A program made the position numbers and the translations under genes. From Neorhizobium galegae bv. officinalis (GTDB lineage Bacteria > Pseudomonadota > Alphaproteobacteria > Rhizobiales > Rhizobiaceae), in the NCBI GenBank assembly GCA_000985875.1, contig CCRI01000012.1, forward strand, positions 186,001-250,000: DNA of 64,000 bases, read 5' to 3'. This document shows, one piece after another, positions 46,153 through 55,200 of this stretch. The stretch's first letter is position 1. Every line of letters starts with the position of its first letter. The notes beneath the pieces are model-generated. The model saw only the letters and a list, made by a program, of their open reading frames with translations, had not been told where the DNA came from and searched no databases.

Positions 46153-47124
46153 TTAAAGCCAGCCTTTCCAGCGAAAGAAGAAAAAGGGGATGATGGCGGA
46201 CAGCAGCATCGCGACTATCGCGAGAGGATATCCGATATGCCACTCGAGTTCCGGCATGAACTGAAAGTTCATGCCGTAAATCGAGGCAACGAGCGTCGGA
46301 GGCAAGAACACGACCGACGCGATGGAGAATATCTTGATGATGGAGTTCTGCTCGACATTGATCAACCCGAGGGAGGCATCCAGCAGAAAGGCGATATTGC
46401 CGGCGATGTAAGAGGCATGTTCCGAAAGCGAATCGACATCCCGCGCGATGGTGCGGCAGAGGTTGTCGTCGCTCTTGTCCTGGCTGATCAATGGCACGTT
46501 CATGAGAAAGGTCAACAGCCGGGCGAGCGAACCCAGGCTATCGCGCACCTTGCTGATCAGCCGATGGTATGCGGCGATATCGGCCAGCTTACGTTCCAGG
46601 AACTGCGGCGGGCGGCGCTTGCCGCGGTCGCGGAAGATGTCGGTCGACAGCGCATCGACGTGATCGACCGTCTGCTCAAGAATTTCGGCTGTGCGATCGG
46701 CGATGGTTTCCAGAAGTCTTGCCAGCAAAGTGGCACCATCGCGCCCCGGTTCCGGCAGACGGCTCAAGCTGGCGATGAACAGCTGGAAGCTTTTCGGCTC
46801 GGCGTAACGCACGGTGATCAGTCGGCTGCCGGACAGGATGAAGGCGACGTCGGTGAGCTGCGGATCCTTGCCATCGGCGCGCCATACAAGCGACGCGGTC
46901 ATGAACACCGAGTCCTTCTCTACATAAAGCCGACTCGAAGGTTCGATGTCCTTCAGGTCCTCTCTGGTCGGAACCTGAATTCCGAGGAGACCCTCGACAT
47001 AGGCGTCCTCCTGCGGGGTGGGTTCGACCAGATCGAGCCAGACCATGTCGTCTGGAAGCTGACGCAGCGCCTCGGCCGGCGCAAGCGTCTTCATCGAGCC
47101 AGTGGCGCTATAGGCATTGATCAA
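46153..47124 (-). CDS. corA: CorA-family magnesium transporter
   Basis: The 323-residue protein is started here at TTG 47124 ([12 protein letters not shown]) with GGAGA seven bases upstream. This matches family N-termini; a longer ATG-type frame reaches 47154. A cytoplasmic N-terminal domain is followed by two C-terminal membrane helices with the selectivity loop [13 protein letters not shown] (GMN motif intact). It should import Mg2+ (or Co2+/Ni2+) as a pentamer. The TTG assignment is inferred. Paired with kup, it makes a small ion-transport unit. Confidence 0.9.
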   Translation of the reverse strand: MINAYSATGSMKTLAPAEALRQLPDDMVWLDLVEPTPQEDAYVEGLLGIQVPTREDLKDIEPSSRLYVEKDSVFMTASLVWRADGKDPQLTDVAFILSGSRLITVRYAEPKSFQLFIASLSRLPEPGRDGATLLARLLETIADRTAEILEQTVDHVDALSTDIFRDRGKRRPPQFLERKLADIAAYHRLISKVRDSLGSLARLLTFLMNVPLISQDKSDDNLCRTIARDVDSLSEHASYIAGNIAFLLDASLGLINVEQNSIIKIFSIASVVFLPPTLVASIYGMNFQFMPELEWHIGYPLAIVAMLLSAIIPFFFFRWKGWL

Positions 47125-47432
47125 TCGTGGTCTCCGGCCGAAAGTCGTCGGCACTGAACGAGAAGCGGGCTTGCCGGCCCCTGGTTGCGGGACCGCCAGC
47201 CGGCCACCAGCGGGACGGGCCTATAGAGACAGCCATAGTCAAAATCAAGAGCCGTATAAACCTCCTGGTGGGCGCCGCAACATGACTCCCGCGCCGAATA
47301 TGTTCAAGGGGGCTTCGATAACAGGACGATTCGTGTCCTACATCAAAGCCTTGACCGGAAACCGCCTTTAAAATGAGTGTCCATCGACGCGAGGGAGGTA
47401 TTCCAAAATGTCGGGAACATATATGCGAATTC
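47125..47432. other. 308-bp intergenic region upstream of corA and after mrp
   Basis: The region carries the corA leader on the minus strand and the space after the mrp stop. I see no terminator with a T run, no RNA gene and no convincing frame; a 29-codon plus-strand frame at 47282-47371 lacks a good ribosome site. Confidence 0.5.
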
Positions 47433-48629
47433 TTATTCGAAAACGATTGCAGGCGCCGGTCGCGGAGTAAGGCCACCAAGCTCGGCCCAGACCCTGGCGG
47501 CAATCTCACGGTAGATCTTCGCCGACGCCCCTTCAGGATCGGAGGCGACGACGGGGGTGCCCGCATCGGACCGTTCGCGAATGTCGATCGTCAGCGGAAC
47601 CTCGCCGAGGAACGGCACGCCGATCCGCTCCGCCTCGGCCCGAGCGCCGCCATGGCCGAAGATGTCGTAGCGCTTGCCCGTATCGGGAGCGAGGAAATAG
47701 CTCATGTTCTCGACGATGCCGAGCAGCGGCACTTCGACCTTGCGGAACATGGCGATCCCCTTGCGGGCATCGAGAAGCGCCAGATCCTGCGGCGTCGAAA
47801 CGATCACCGCGCCGGCCAGCGGCACCTGCTGGGCCATGGTAAGCTGCACATCGCCGGTACCCGGCGGCATGTCGACGACGAGCACGTCGAGATCGCCCCA
47901 GGCGACTTCGCGCAGCATCTGCAGCAGCGCGGACTGGACCATCGGCCCGCGCCAGATCATCGCTGTCTCCTCATCGACGAGGAACCCCATCGACATGGCC
48001 TTCAGGCCGTAATTTTCCATCGGCTTGATGATGCGGTTTTCGATCTGCTGCGGGCGGCCGGTGATCTTCAGGAGACGCGGCACCGACGGCCCGTAGATAT
48101 CGGCATCGAGAATGCCGACCCGCAGGCCGTTCGCCTGCAGCCCGAGCGCGAGATTGACCGCCGTCGTGGACTTGCCGACGCCGCCCTTGCCGGATGCCAC
48201 CGCGATGATGGCGCCGACACCCGGCACGCCGGGCTTTTCCCGCTGCTGGGGCTGGGCTGGCTGCTGTTCCCGGGGCGCATGGCTGTGGCCGTGATCGTGG
48301 GCGTGCCCGTGCGAATGCGAATGCGAATGGGCAGCCGGAGCGGCAGGCTGCGGCCGCGGCGGCGGAGCGGAACCGGCCTTGCGGTCCGCCGTCAGCGTCA
48401 CCAGCGCGCCTTTGACGCCTGGCATTGCCTTGACGGTGCGTTCCGCCGCCACGCGCAATGGCTCCAGTTCGGTCGCCCGCGCTGCCGGCACCGTAATCGA
48501 GAAATAGACCTTGTTGTCGGAGATGAAGACGTCCGAGACCATGCCGCGCGAGACGATGTCGCCTTCGAGGTCCGGCCCGCGCACCTTCGCGAGAACCGCC
48601 AGAACTTCTTCTTTCGTCACGTCGGCCAT
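47433..48629 (-). CDS. Mrp/ApbC-family iron-sulfur cluster carrier ATPase
   Basis: The 398-residue P-loop ATPase starts at ATG 48629 (MADVTKEEVLAVLAKVRGP). An N-terminal DUF59-like domain (about 1-95) is followed by a His-rich linker (HSHSHSHGHAHDHGHSHAP) near 115-135 and the Walker A loop SGKGGVGKSTTAVN near 165. The dimeric cluster-binding CxxC of Mrp is absent: after ENMSYF the sequence is LAPDTGKRYDIFGHGG. Mrp proteins deliver Fe-S clusters to apo-enzymes. The His tail suggests metal binding. The loss of CxxC, common in rhizobia, needs testing. Confidence 0.9.
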   Translation of the reverse strand: MADVTKEEVLAVLAKVRGPDLEGDIVSRGMVSDVFISDNKVYFSITVPAARATELEPLRVAAERTVKAMPGVKGALVTLTADRKAGSAPPPRPQPAAPAAHSHSHSHGHAHDHGHSHAPREQQPAQPQQREKPGVPGVGAIIAVASGKGGVGKSTTAVNLALGLQANGLRVGILDADIYGPSVPRLLKITGRPQQIENRIIKPMENYGLKAMSMGFLVDEETAMIWRGPMVQSALLQMLREVAWGDLDVLVVDMPPGTGDVQLTMAQQVPLAGAVIVSTPQDLALLDARKGIAMFRKVEVPLLGIVENMSYFLAPDTGKRYDIFGHGGARAEAERIGVPFLGEVPLTIDIRERSDAGTPVVASDPEGASAKIYREIAARVWAELGGLTPRPAPAIVFE

Positions 48630-49005
48630 GATTTCAAAACTCCCGAATGCCTGATGCGATACCGATCCCTCAAGGGGGATGCCGCGTTCGCAGATATATA
48701 GGAGTTCGGCATTGCCGGGGGCAAGCAAGATAAACCGCCGTTCGATCGGCAGCCATGTGGCGCACTGATCGAACGGTGGCTTTTCTTGTCACGCCTCTTG
48801 GGGCGCTTGCAGTCCCCTCTGGACCTGCCCCTACAGAAGCACGAAACATGCCAGACGGGAAGATACTTCTTATTGATGAGCTTTTTCAAACACTTCCGGG
48901 CGAAACCGCTATTGCGGCGCAGCATCCCCTGATGGAAGCGGCATTTTGTGACCGCTCAAGGCTTGAGCGGTGGCTAAATTTTGTGCGGCGCAGCATTCGA
49001 TTTGG
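48630..49005. other. 376-bp intergenic region with a 19-base palindrome
   Basis: Between the LuxR-family stop and the mrp start. A perfect palindrome, CCGCTCAAG G CTTGAGCGG (48952-48970), lies 36 bp past the LuxR stop. It could be a weak terminator without a T run or a regulator site. No other gene or RNA is supported. Confidence 0.5.
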
Positions 49006-49740
49006 CTACTTGATCAAACCGATCCTGAGCGCCTTGGCCACCGCCTGGGTGCGGTTGACCGTATCCAGCTTCTTGGCCGCACGGTTCAAATAGTGATTGA
49101 CCGTATGTTCGGAGAGGCCAAGGATTTCTGCGATCTCTGCGCTGGTCTTGCCGGCAGCCGTCCAGTTGAGGCAATCGATCTCGCGGTCGGTCAGCACGTC
49201 CGTAGTGCGCACATCGAGGTTGCGGATTTCCGCCAGACGCTCGAAGACGTGGATGGAGATGTACATCAGCTCCATCATCTGCTGGTGCGTGAAGGACGGA
49301 CCATCGCCCGAGAAAGAAACGGCACCGCGGCTGCCGGACATGTCATGGACGGGGAAATAAGCACCACGGACGAGGCCGAACCTCCCGAACATGCCGCGGA
49401 TGGCCGGCCCTTGCCGCTCCGGCGGCACGGTCTCAAGATCGAAGGTGAACGGGATCGTCGAGACGCGCAGCCGCCGAAGTACGGGGCTGGTCTGCATCAT
49501 GCCTTCGCGGTCGAAAAGAGACATCAGCTCCGCGGGCCAGTTGGTGATGACCGTGTTGTTGGAGAGTTCGAGCGACGTGGCGTGGGGCAGGTTGAGAACC
49601 ATGAACGTGCGGCAGCCGTAATGCTCGGTTACCCGCTTCATGAACCGGAACACGTCGAACTGTGTCTTGAGATCAGCGATTTCTCCGACACTTCCGCCAA
49701 AGACACGAGCTTCTTCTGCTTTCTCGGTATTGGCCATCAT
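49006..49740 (-). CDS. LuxR-family regulator with an autoinducer-binding-type domain
   Basis: The 244-residue protein has a LuxR-type ligand-binding fold in the N-terminal 165 residues (TQFDVFRFMKRVTEHYGCRTFMVLNLP, FGLVRGAYFPVHDMSG). A C-terminal GerE-type helix-turn-helix follows (VLTDREIDCLNWTAAGKTSAEIAEILGLSEHTVNHYLNRA). No LuxI-type synthase lies in the window, so it is a candidate solo. Aromatic Trp/Tyr/Asp ligand residues of TraR are not fully recognisable, so acyl-homoserine lactone binding is uncertain. Confidence 0.85.
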   Translation of the reverse strand: MMANTEKAEEARVFGGSVGEIADLKTQFDVFRFMKRVTEHYGCRTFMVLNLPHATSLELSNNTVITNWPAELMSLFDREGMMQTSPVLRRLRVSTIPFTFDLETVPPERQGPAIRGMFGRFGLVRGAYFPVHDMSGSRGAVSFSGDGPSFTHQQMMELMYISIHVFERLAEIRNLDVRTTDVLTDREIDCLNWTAAGKTSAEIAEILGLSEHTVNHYLNRAAKKLDTVNRTQAVAKALRIGLIK

Positions 49741-50148
49741 CTGCTTCTCTGTCCGCCGGGTGGCGTCGAGCGATTCCTGCTATTTCCCATACATCCGCCC
49801 AATCCGGTCCTTTATATTCACCTCCCCGCCTTCGGCGCGTGGGGCGGAAAGCGGCTCTCCGGATTTGCCCGGATAGCTCCCGCCCAACGTGCCTGCGTGG
49901 TGGAGGCTGCTATTTCAGATTTTAATTAGATGCTAAATTTGTGGCTAGTATCAATTCCGAATAATACGACATCAATTATCAAGTTTCGACAATGATGACA
50001 TCTACTCGGATTTGCAAACCTTTGCATGCCTCCGGCTGTTTGTCAGGAGATAATTGTTGGGGATCAAATCGCCTATGCCTGCAGTTTGCCGACTCTCTCC
50101 CGTCGATGATACTAATCGATCACCTCGGTATGCAATTGGAGATTTCAT
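49741..50148. other. 408-bp divergent promoter region
   Basis: It separates the LuxR-family gene (minus) from the SMP-30 gene (plus). The middle (about 49915-50000) is noticeably AT-rich (TTTTAATTAGATGCTAAATTT and similar), as expected for divergent promoters. I see no RNA gene, terminator or convincing palindrome. Confidence 0.5.
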
Positions 50149-51030
50149 ATGGCGACCACACACGCTTTCGAAGGCCGTGTCCTTTCTTCTTCCCTGTGTG
50201 AACTCGGAGAAGGCCCCACCTTCGAAACGGAGACGGAGACGCTCTGGTGGTTCGATATCCTTGGCAAAGGATTGCACGAATTGCATCTGCCGACCGGGCG
50301 GGAGATCGTTCATGCCTTGCCGGTGATGGGCAGCGCGCTCGCCTCGATCGACGCCGCCCGGCAGATGATCGCCAGCGACAAGGGGATGTTCATCCGTGAT
50401 CGCGCGACCGGCGCGCTATCCCCCTATCTCGAACTGGAGCCGGAAAAGCCGGGCAACCGTTCGAACGACGGCAGGGTACATCCCTCCGGCAGCCTCTGGA
50501 TCGGAACGATGGGACGAAAAGCCGAGGACGGCGCCGGCGCTATCTATCATGTCCGTCAGGGCGAGGTGACGAAGCTTTTCGACCGCATCAGCATCCCCAA
50601 CTCCATCTGCTTCTCGCCGGACGGAGCGATCGGTTATTATACCGACACCCGCATCAACCGGCTGATGCGGGTATCCCTCGACCCGGCGACAGGCCGGCCA
50701 AACGGCGAAGCCGAGATTCTGGTTGATGAAAACGGCAGGCCGGGCGGCATAGACGGGTCGATCTGCGCCAGCGACGGAACGATCTGGAACGCACGCTGGG
50801 GCGAGGGTGCCGTCGATCGTTATTCGGCTGACGGCCGGCATCTGTCGCGTCACCTGGTGCCGGCCAAACGCACCACCTGCCCCGCCTTCATCGGCAAGGA
50901 CCGGCTGGCCGTGACGTCGGCCCGGGAGGGACTGGACGAGGCCGCTCGTGCTGCCGACCCGCTGGCCGGCTCGCTGTTCGAAATCGCCGTTTCCATTCAC
51001 TGCGATCCGGAGCCCGCCTATCGCCTATGA
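50149..51030 (+). CDS. SMP-30/gluconolactonase-family lactonase
   Basis: The 293-residue beta-propeller protein has the family markers CELGEGPTFE near 17 (metal-binding Glu), NRSNDGRVHPSGSLWIGTMG near 103, PNSICFSPDGAIGYYTDT near 150 and GGIDGSICASDGTIWNARWG near 203. Family members open sugar lactones such as gluconolactone or arabinonolactone with a divalent metal. No sugar operon surrounds it, so the substrate is open. The start is ATG 50149 with TTGGAGA upstream. It is divergent from the LuxR solo. Confidence 0.9.
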   Translation: MATTHAFEGRVLSSSLCELGEGPTFETETETLWWFDILGKGLHELHLPTGREIVHALPVMGSALASIDAARQMIASDKGMFIRDRATGALSPYLELEPEKPGNRSNDGRVHPSGSLWIGTMGRKAEDGAGAIYHVRQGEVTKLFDRISIPNSICFSPDGAIGYYTDTRINRLMRVSLDPATGRPNGEAEILVDENGRPGGIDGSICASDGTIWNARWGEGAVDRYSADGRHLSRHLVPAKRTTCPAFIGKDRLAVTSAREGLDEAARAADPLAGSLFEIAVSIHCDPEPAYRL

Positions 51031-51222
51031 AGGATGCAAAAGGCGCTCCAAACAAGCAAAACGCGAAAAGGTTCCAGTGAAATCGCCTAAAATTTCAGCA
51101 ATATCAGCCGGAACCAATCCTTCCTCATAACATTTTCCTCTCGAACCAGCGCGGTCGGACAGCTCCATCACGGAGGGCCGCGTGTTCAGAGATGATGTTG
51201 AGCACAGGAAGGTAGGTTCGTT

Positions 51223-51840
51223 ATGAAGAAGACCCTTAGCACGATGGCAGCCGTTGTTCTTTTGGCGTCCACCGCCATGGCACCGGCATTTGCCCAGACC
51301 CAGCCAACGCCGGCCTCCCCGGCTCCCGCCGCAACCCCTGCCGCTCCGACAGATCCGGCTGCAAAACCGGCTGACAGCGCCGCAATGCCGGCTCCGAAGA
51401 CCGGTACCGACACGGCCGCCGCTTCCGGCAGCTACCTCACCGAGCAGACTGAAAACCAGATCAGCGCCAACGACTATATCGGCAAGTCGGTCTACAACGC
51501 AGAAGACAAGAGCATCGGCGACGTCAACGACCTGATCCTTGAAGAAAACGGCGGTATCGTTGCCGCTGTGGTCGGCGTTGGCGGCTTCCTCGGCATCGGT
51601 GAAAAGGAAATCGCCCTGCCGATGGACAAGATCACCATGACCCGCGATGCGGACAACAACAACGAAGTCCGTCTGACCACCACGGAAACGGCAGAAGCCC
51701 TTCAGGCGGCTCCGGAATTCAAGACGCTGGCAGACAAGCAGGCAGAAACCGACCGGACGACCACGTCCTCCACCGGCACCTCGATGCCTGCAGGCGGCGC
51801 CACTAACCCGTCGACGACACCGGCTGCCCCGAGCAAATAA
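51223..51840 (+). CDS. Secreted PRC-barrel domain protein
   Basis: The 205-residue protein has a signal peptide (MKKTLSTMAAVVLLASTAMAPAFA) and a long Pro/Ala/Thr-rich linker (about 25-80). A PRC-barrel near 90-150 follows: ISANDYIGKSVYNAEDKSIGDVNDLIL and VVGVGGFLGIGEKEIALPMDKI. The tail is Thr/Ser/Ala-rich. PRC barrels in this setting are periplasmic or surface proteins of unknown role in rhizobia. The leader has GGAAGGTAGGTTCGTT before the ATG. A terminator follows. Confidence 0.87.
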   Translation: MKKTLSTMAAVVLLASTAMAPAFAQTQPTPASPAPAATPAAPTDPAAKPADSAAMPAPKTGTDTAAASGSYLTEQTENQISANDYIGKSVYNAEDKSIGDVNDLILEENGGIVAAVVGVGGFLGIGEKEIALPMDKITMTRDADNNNEVRLTTTETAEALQAAPEFKTLADKQAETDRTTTSSTGTSMPAGGATNPSTTPAAPSK

Positions 51841-51890
51841 GCGCTCGATCAGTCAACAGTCCGGAACGGGTGACACGTCGTCACCACAAA

Positions 51891-51925
51891 AAGGGGCGGT
51901 ACTCCAGGGTGCCGCCTCTTTTTTG
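51891..51925 (+). terminator. Rho-independent terminator of the PRC-barrel gene
   Basis: AGGGGCGGTAC and GTGCCGCCTCT pair (one G-T wobble) around a TCCAGG loop, followed by TTTTTT on the plus strand, 50 bp after the stop codon. Confidence 0.88.
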
Positions 51926-52070
51926 CGTGAAAAACAAGGGTGCATTCTCTAAGGCCGAATGACCCCGCCTCGCCAGGAGCGATGAAGGATTTACCGGCTG
52001 TGTCGAGACCAATAAAGCACGTCTACGGGAGCGAGGGGGTCAACATGCCATTCCAGGAGGGGTGATCGCG

Positions 52071-53426
52071 TCAGGCCCGTTCGATGGTCATGAAGTCGCG
52101 GTAGTGTTCCTGGAGGTAGCGCAAGGTGGCAGCGCTGTCGGCCGGTCTGCCGTAATAATAGCCCTGCCCCATCGCGCAGCCGAGTTCGTTGAGCTTGTCC
52201 GCGTCGACCTTTTCCTCGATGCCTTCCGCTACAACGGCCAGATTGAGGCCGTCGCACATGGCGATGATCGCCTTGACGATGTGTTCCGATGCGCGGTCCG
52301 TGGTGATGCGCGAGACGAACGCACGGTCGATTTTCACCTTGTCGAAGGTGAAGTCCCGCAGCCGCCCGAGGCTCGACTGGCCTGTGCCGAAATCGTCGAG
52401 CGAGATGCGCACGCCCTGCTGGCGCAGGTCGGTGATGATACGCTGGGCCGTATCGGCCGAGGTCATCACCGCCGTTTCGGTAATTTCCAGCTCCAGGCGA
52501 TGAGGATCGAGGCCGACGCGTGCGAGGGTCGCGAGGATGGTCTCGGTCGTGCCGGGGTCCATCAGCTGTGCTGAAGACAGGTTGAAGGAAAGGAAAAGCT
52601 CGCGCGGCCAGGAGAGTGCAGCCTCCGCTGCCTTTTGCAGTAACGTTTCAGAAAGCGCGTCAATAAAACCGCGCTCTTCGGCAAGGGGCACAAAAACCGC
52701 GGGCGAGACGAAGCCGAGATCGGCATCGTTCCAGCGCGCCAATGCCTCGAAACCGACCACTGCGCCATCGCTGATGCGCACGATCGGCTGAAAATGGACA
52801 TCCACGGCATCGGCGATGATGGCGTTGCGAAGTGCCTGTTCCAGCTGTGTCGCCCGCTTCATCTCCTGGGCGATCTCGCGAGAATAGACGGTGATCTGCC
52901 CGCGGCCGCGGCGTTTGGAACGGTAGAGTGCGGTTTCAGCGCTTTTCAGCAGTTCCTCGAAATCCTCGCCGGCGAAGGGATAGATCGCAAAGCCGAAGGA
53001 GGCGGACAGGCGGACGTTGCGGTCGCCAAGATCGTAGGGGGCGGACAGGACGTCCTTGATCATCTGCCCGATCCGTTCGGCGCCGATGCGCTCGAAGACC
53101 AGAGGCAGGATGAAGGCAAATTCGTCGCCATCATGCCGGGTAACGGTCGCGCCGTCCGGAATGCAGGCTTTCAGACGATGAGCGACCTGGCAGAGAATTT
53201 CGTCGCCCGCTTCGGCACCGAACAGATCGTTGATCGGCTTGAAACCGTCGAGATTGGCAATGCAGATGGTAAAGGGTGCAGGATCCTGGGCCCGCTCGGC
53301 AGCCAGCAGGCGCACCTTGTCACGCAGGCGGTATCGATTTCCCAGACCAGTCAGGGCGTCACTGTAGGCCATTGCCTGCAGTTCATTCTGGCTGACCTGC
53401 GGCAATGGGTTTCCCGCCGACTTCAT
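52071..53426 (-). CDS. GGDEF/EAL dual-domain cyclic-di-GMP protein
   Basis: The 451-residue protein has no membrane segment. The GGDEF domain (about 15-180) has a degenerate active site, HDGDEF in TRHDGDEFAFILP, so cyclase activity is doubtful. The EAL domain (about 200-445) keeps EALARW, FNLSSAQL, EITETAV, DDFGTGQSSL, KIDRAFV, AEGIE and QGYYYGRP, the residues needed to hydrolyse cyclic-di-GMP. It therefore looks like a phosphodiesterase with a possible GTP-binding regulatory domain. It lies downstream of, and on the same strand as, the PAS-REC protein (100 bp apart). Confidence 0.9.
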   Translation of the reverse strand: MKSAGNPLPQVSQNELQAMAYSDALTGLGNRYRLRDKVRLLAAERAQDPAPFTICIANLDGFKPINDLFGAEAGDEILCQVAHRLKACIPDGATVTRHDGDEFAFILPLVFERIGAERIGQMIKDVLSAPYDLGDRNVRLSASFGFAIYPFAGEDFEELLKSAETALYRSKRRGRGQITVYSREIAQEMKRATQLEQALRNAIIADAVDVHFQPIVRISDGAVVGFEALARWNDADLGFVSPAVFVPLAEERGFIDALSETLLQKAAEAALSWPRELFLSFNLSSAQLMDPGTTETILATLARVGLDPHRLELEITETAVMTSADTAQRIITDLRQQGVRISLDDFGTGQSSLGRLRDFTFDKVKIDRAFVSRITTDRASEHIVKAIIAMCDGLNLAVVAEGIEEKVDADKLNELGCAMGQGYYYGRPADSAATLRYLQEHYRDFMTIERA

Positions 53427-53526
53427 GAATAATCCCGTTGCGCTTCACAGACCGGCGCAGGATGCGGGAAAAAGATTAAAAAATAATGGCCCGCGCTTAA
53501 CTTACATGAACAGATTGATTAATCGG

Positions 53527-55200
53527 TTAAGCATACGACCTCTTTGCGGATATGCCGAGGAACGTCTGGAAGACGGCTTCCAGCGCTTCGGGGCTAATCG
53601 GCTTGAGGATCACTTCGTTCATGCCGGAGGCGAAACATTGGTCACGGTCGCGCTCGAAGGCCTGGGGAAGGACGCCGATGATCGGGATAGAATTGTCGAT
53701 CGTCTCCAGGTTCCGGATGCGCACGCTCGCATCGAAGCCACTGAGCTTTGGAAGGGTGATATCCATCAGGATCAGACGCGGCGATCGTTCCTGCCAGAGC
53801 CGGACCGCTTCTTCGCCATCGGCGGCGATCACATAACGATAACCCAAACCCTCGAGGATCTGCGAGAAAACGATCTGGTTCACCTCGTTGTCTTCGGCGA
53901 CCAAAATGTCGATGCCATCGCTTTCGCCGGTTTGCGAGACAATCCGGGTGTCTTCGTCGCCTGCAGTTTCGTGGGTTGCGGGCTGGCTGAACTGGCGGGT
54001 GACGCCGGCGGCCAGTTCCCGCTTCACCCGGACCCCGTTAATCGCCAGGGCGGGAATGCGGTGTCGCTGGACGATTTCGAGGCAGGCCTTGTCCGCCAGC
54101 GTGTCCACGACGACGAGATCGATTGCGATGCTGGCTTCCTTTGCCAGCTGCAGGAAGAGCTCCAGTTCCTCACCATCTGAGACCGAGGAGGTGTCGAACC
54201 CCAGATCATCGAGAATTTCCAGCGCCTCGGCACTCGTCCTCGGATCGGAGGAGGCGACGAGAACCTTGCGGTTGGAGAGAGGGGTCGTATCGGATGCAAC
54301 CGTCACCGTCGCCGGCACATTGTGCTCCTGCCGGGCCAGCGAAGTGGTGATCAAACCGCCGCGGCTCATGCGCGGCTTGATCTGCTCGCCGTCTTCATCG
54401 GTCGCGACCAGGCCGGTAATGTCCTCCATGGCGGTCACCAGGTAATAGCGGCCCGGCTTTCCGATACGGTATTTGTTGGCGATGATGACGACCTGCGAGC
54501 CGTCCGGCCGCGTCACCAGTTCGGACATCTGCTGGGGCTCGCCAAGATCGAGGACCCCGCGATTGATGCGGTCCAGGCGCTGCTCCACCTGCGGCGGATG
54601 AATGTCGGATCCCTTGTGACCGAGGATCGCTTCCGGCGGCAGATCGAGGAAGTTCGCGGCCATCTTGTTGACGGCGACGAAGGTCAGGCTGCTGTCCTTG
54701 ACGGTAATCGGGAACGGCAGGTTGTCGAGCACCTCTTCGGTGATCTGCACCCGTTCCATGTCGGCGCGCCACTGTTCCTCGCGTTTCTTGTGATCCGAGA
54801 TATCCCTGACGACGCAGACACCGTAACCGGAGGAAAGCCGGCGCTTGGTGAAGCTCAGCCAGCGGTCGGTGCCGCGGCGCTCCTGCGACTCGGCCCGTTC
54901 CTTCCAGAGTGTGGCGATCTGTTCGGCAACCCAGTCCTCGCGGCTCAGTATCCGGCGCGGACCGGAAACATCGGTCAAGAAGCGTCCGCCGCCATCGTAG
55001 ACGGCCCCGAGAAAATCCCGAAGGCGTGTGCCGGGCGCCAGAAAGCTCTTCGGAACCGGCAGGAGGGTCAGTAATTGCTGGCTCGCAAAGACGATCAGGT
55101 CGTTCTTGTCATAGACAAATACGCCGCCCGAAATGCCCTCGGAAATCACTTCGAGCATGACAGCTTGAATGTTTGCGTCCGCCGACGCCAAATCATTCAT
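53527..55200 (-). CDS. PAS-containing tandem receiver protein without a kinase domain
   Basis: ATG 55200 (MNDLASADANIQAV) is used, giving 557 residues; a frame back to 55332 is unsupported. Two PAS-like domains (about 15-120 and 145-260, with FVYDKNDLIVFAS and ITVKDSSLTFVAVNKMAANFLDL) are followed by two receivers. The first (VLVASSDPRTSAEALEILDDLG) keeps a central VVVDT but lacks the C-terminal Lys. The second keeps AEDNEVN, the phosphorylated Asp in LILMDITLP and KPIS, but the conserved Thr/Ser position is Leu (GVLP). No HisKA or HATPase domain exists. It may sense and relay with the GGDEF/EAL protein next door. Confidence 0.85.
   Translation of the reverse strand: MNDLASADANIQAVMLEVISEGISGGVFVYDKNDLIVFASQQLLTLLPVPKSFLAPGTRLRDFLGAVYDGGGRFLTDVSGPRRILSREDWVAEQIATLWKERAESQERRGTDRWLSFTKRRLSSGYGVCVVRDISDHKKREEQWRADMERVQITEEVLDNLPFPITVKDSSLTFVAVNKMAANFLDLPPEAILGHKGSDIHPPQVEQRLDRINRGVLDLGEPQQMSELVTRPDGSQVVIIANKYRIGKPGRYYLVTAMEDITGLVATDEDGEQIKPRMSRGGLITTSLARQEHNVPATVTVASDTTPLSNRKVLVASSDPRTSAEALEILDDLGFDTSSVSDGEELELFLQLAKEASIAIDLVVVDTLADKACLEIVQRHRIPALAINGVRVKRELAAGVTRQFSQPATHETAGDEDTRIVSQTGESDGIDILVAEDNEVNQIVFSQILEGLGYRYVIAADGEEAVRLWQERSPRLILMDITLPKLSGFDASVRIRNLETIDNSIPIIGVLPQAFERDRDQCFASGMNEVILKPISPEALEAVFQTFLGISAKRSYA

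Noticed and set aside
44468-46156. 562-codon open frame opposite kup
   Set aside because: Highly charged Asp/Arg/Glu/His-rich shadow with no domain.
47282-47371. 29-codon plus-strand frame between corA and mrp
   Set aside because: No ribosome site and no evidence of conservation.
48228-48345. Apparent tandem repeat with GTG/GCG-rich triplets
   Set aside because: It encodes the His-rich linker of Mrp, so coding explains it.
48755-49093. 112-codon plus-strand frame before and into the LuxR-type gene end
   Set aside because: It overlaps the LuxR coding end by about 90 bases, and its product has no recognisable fold.
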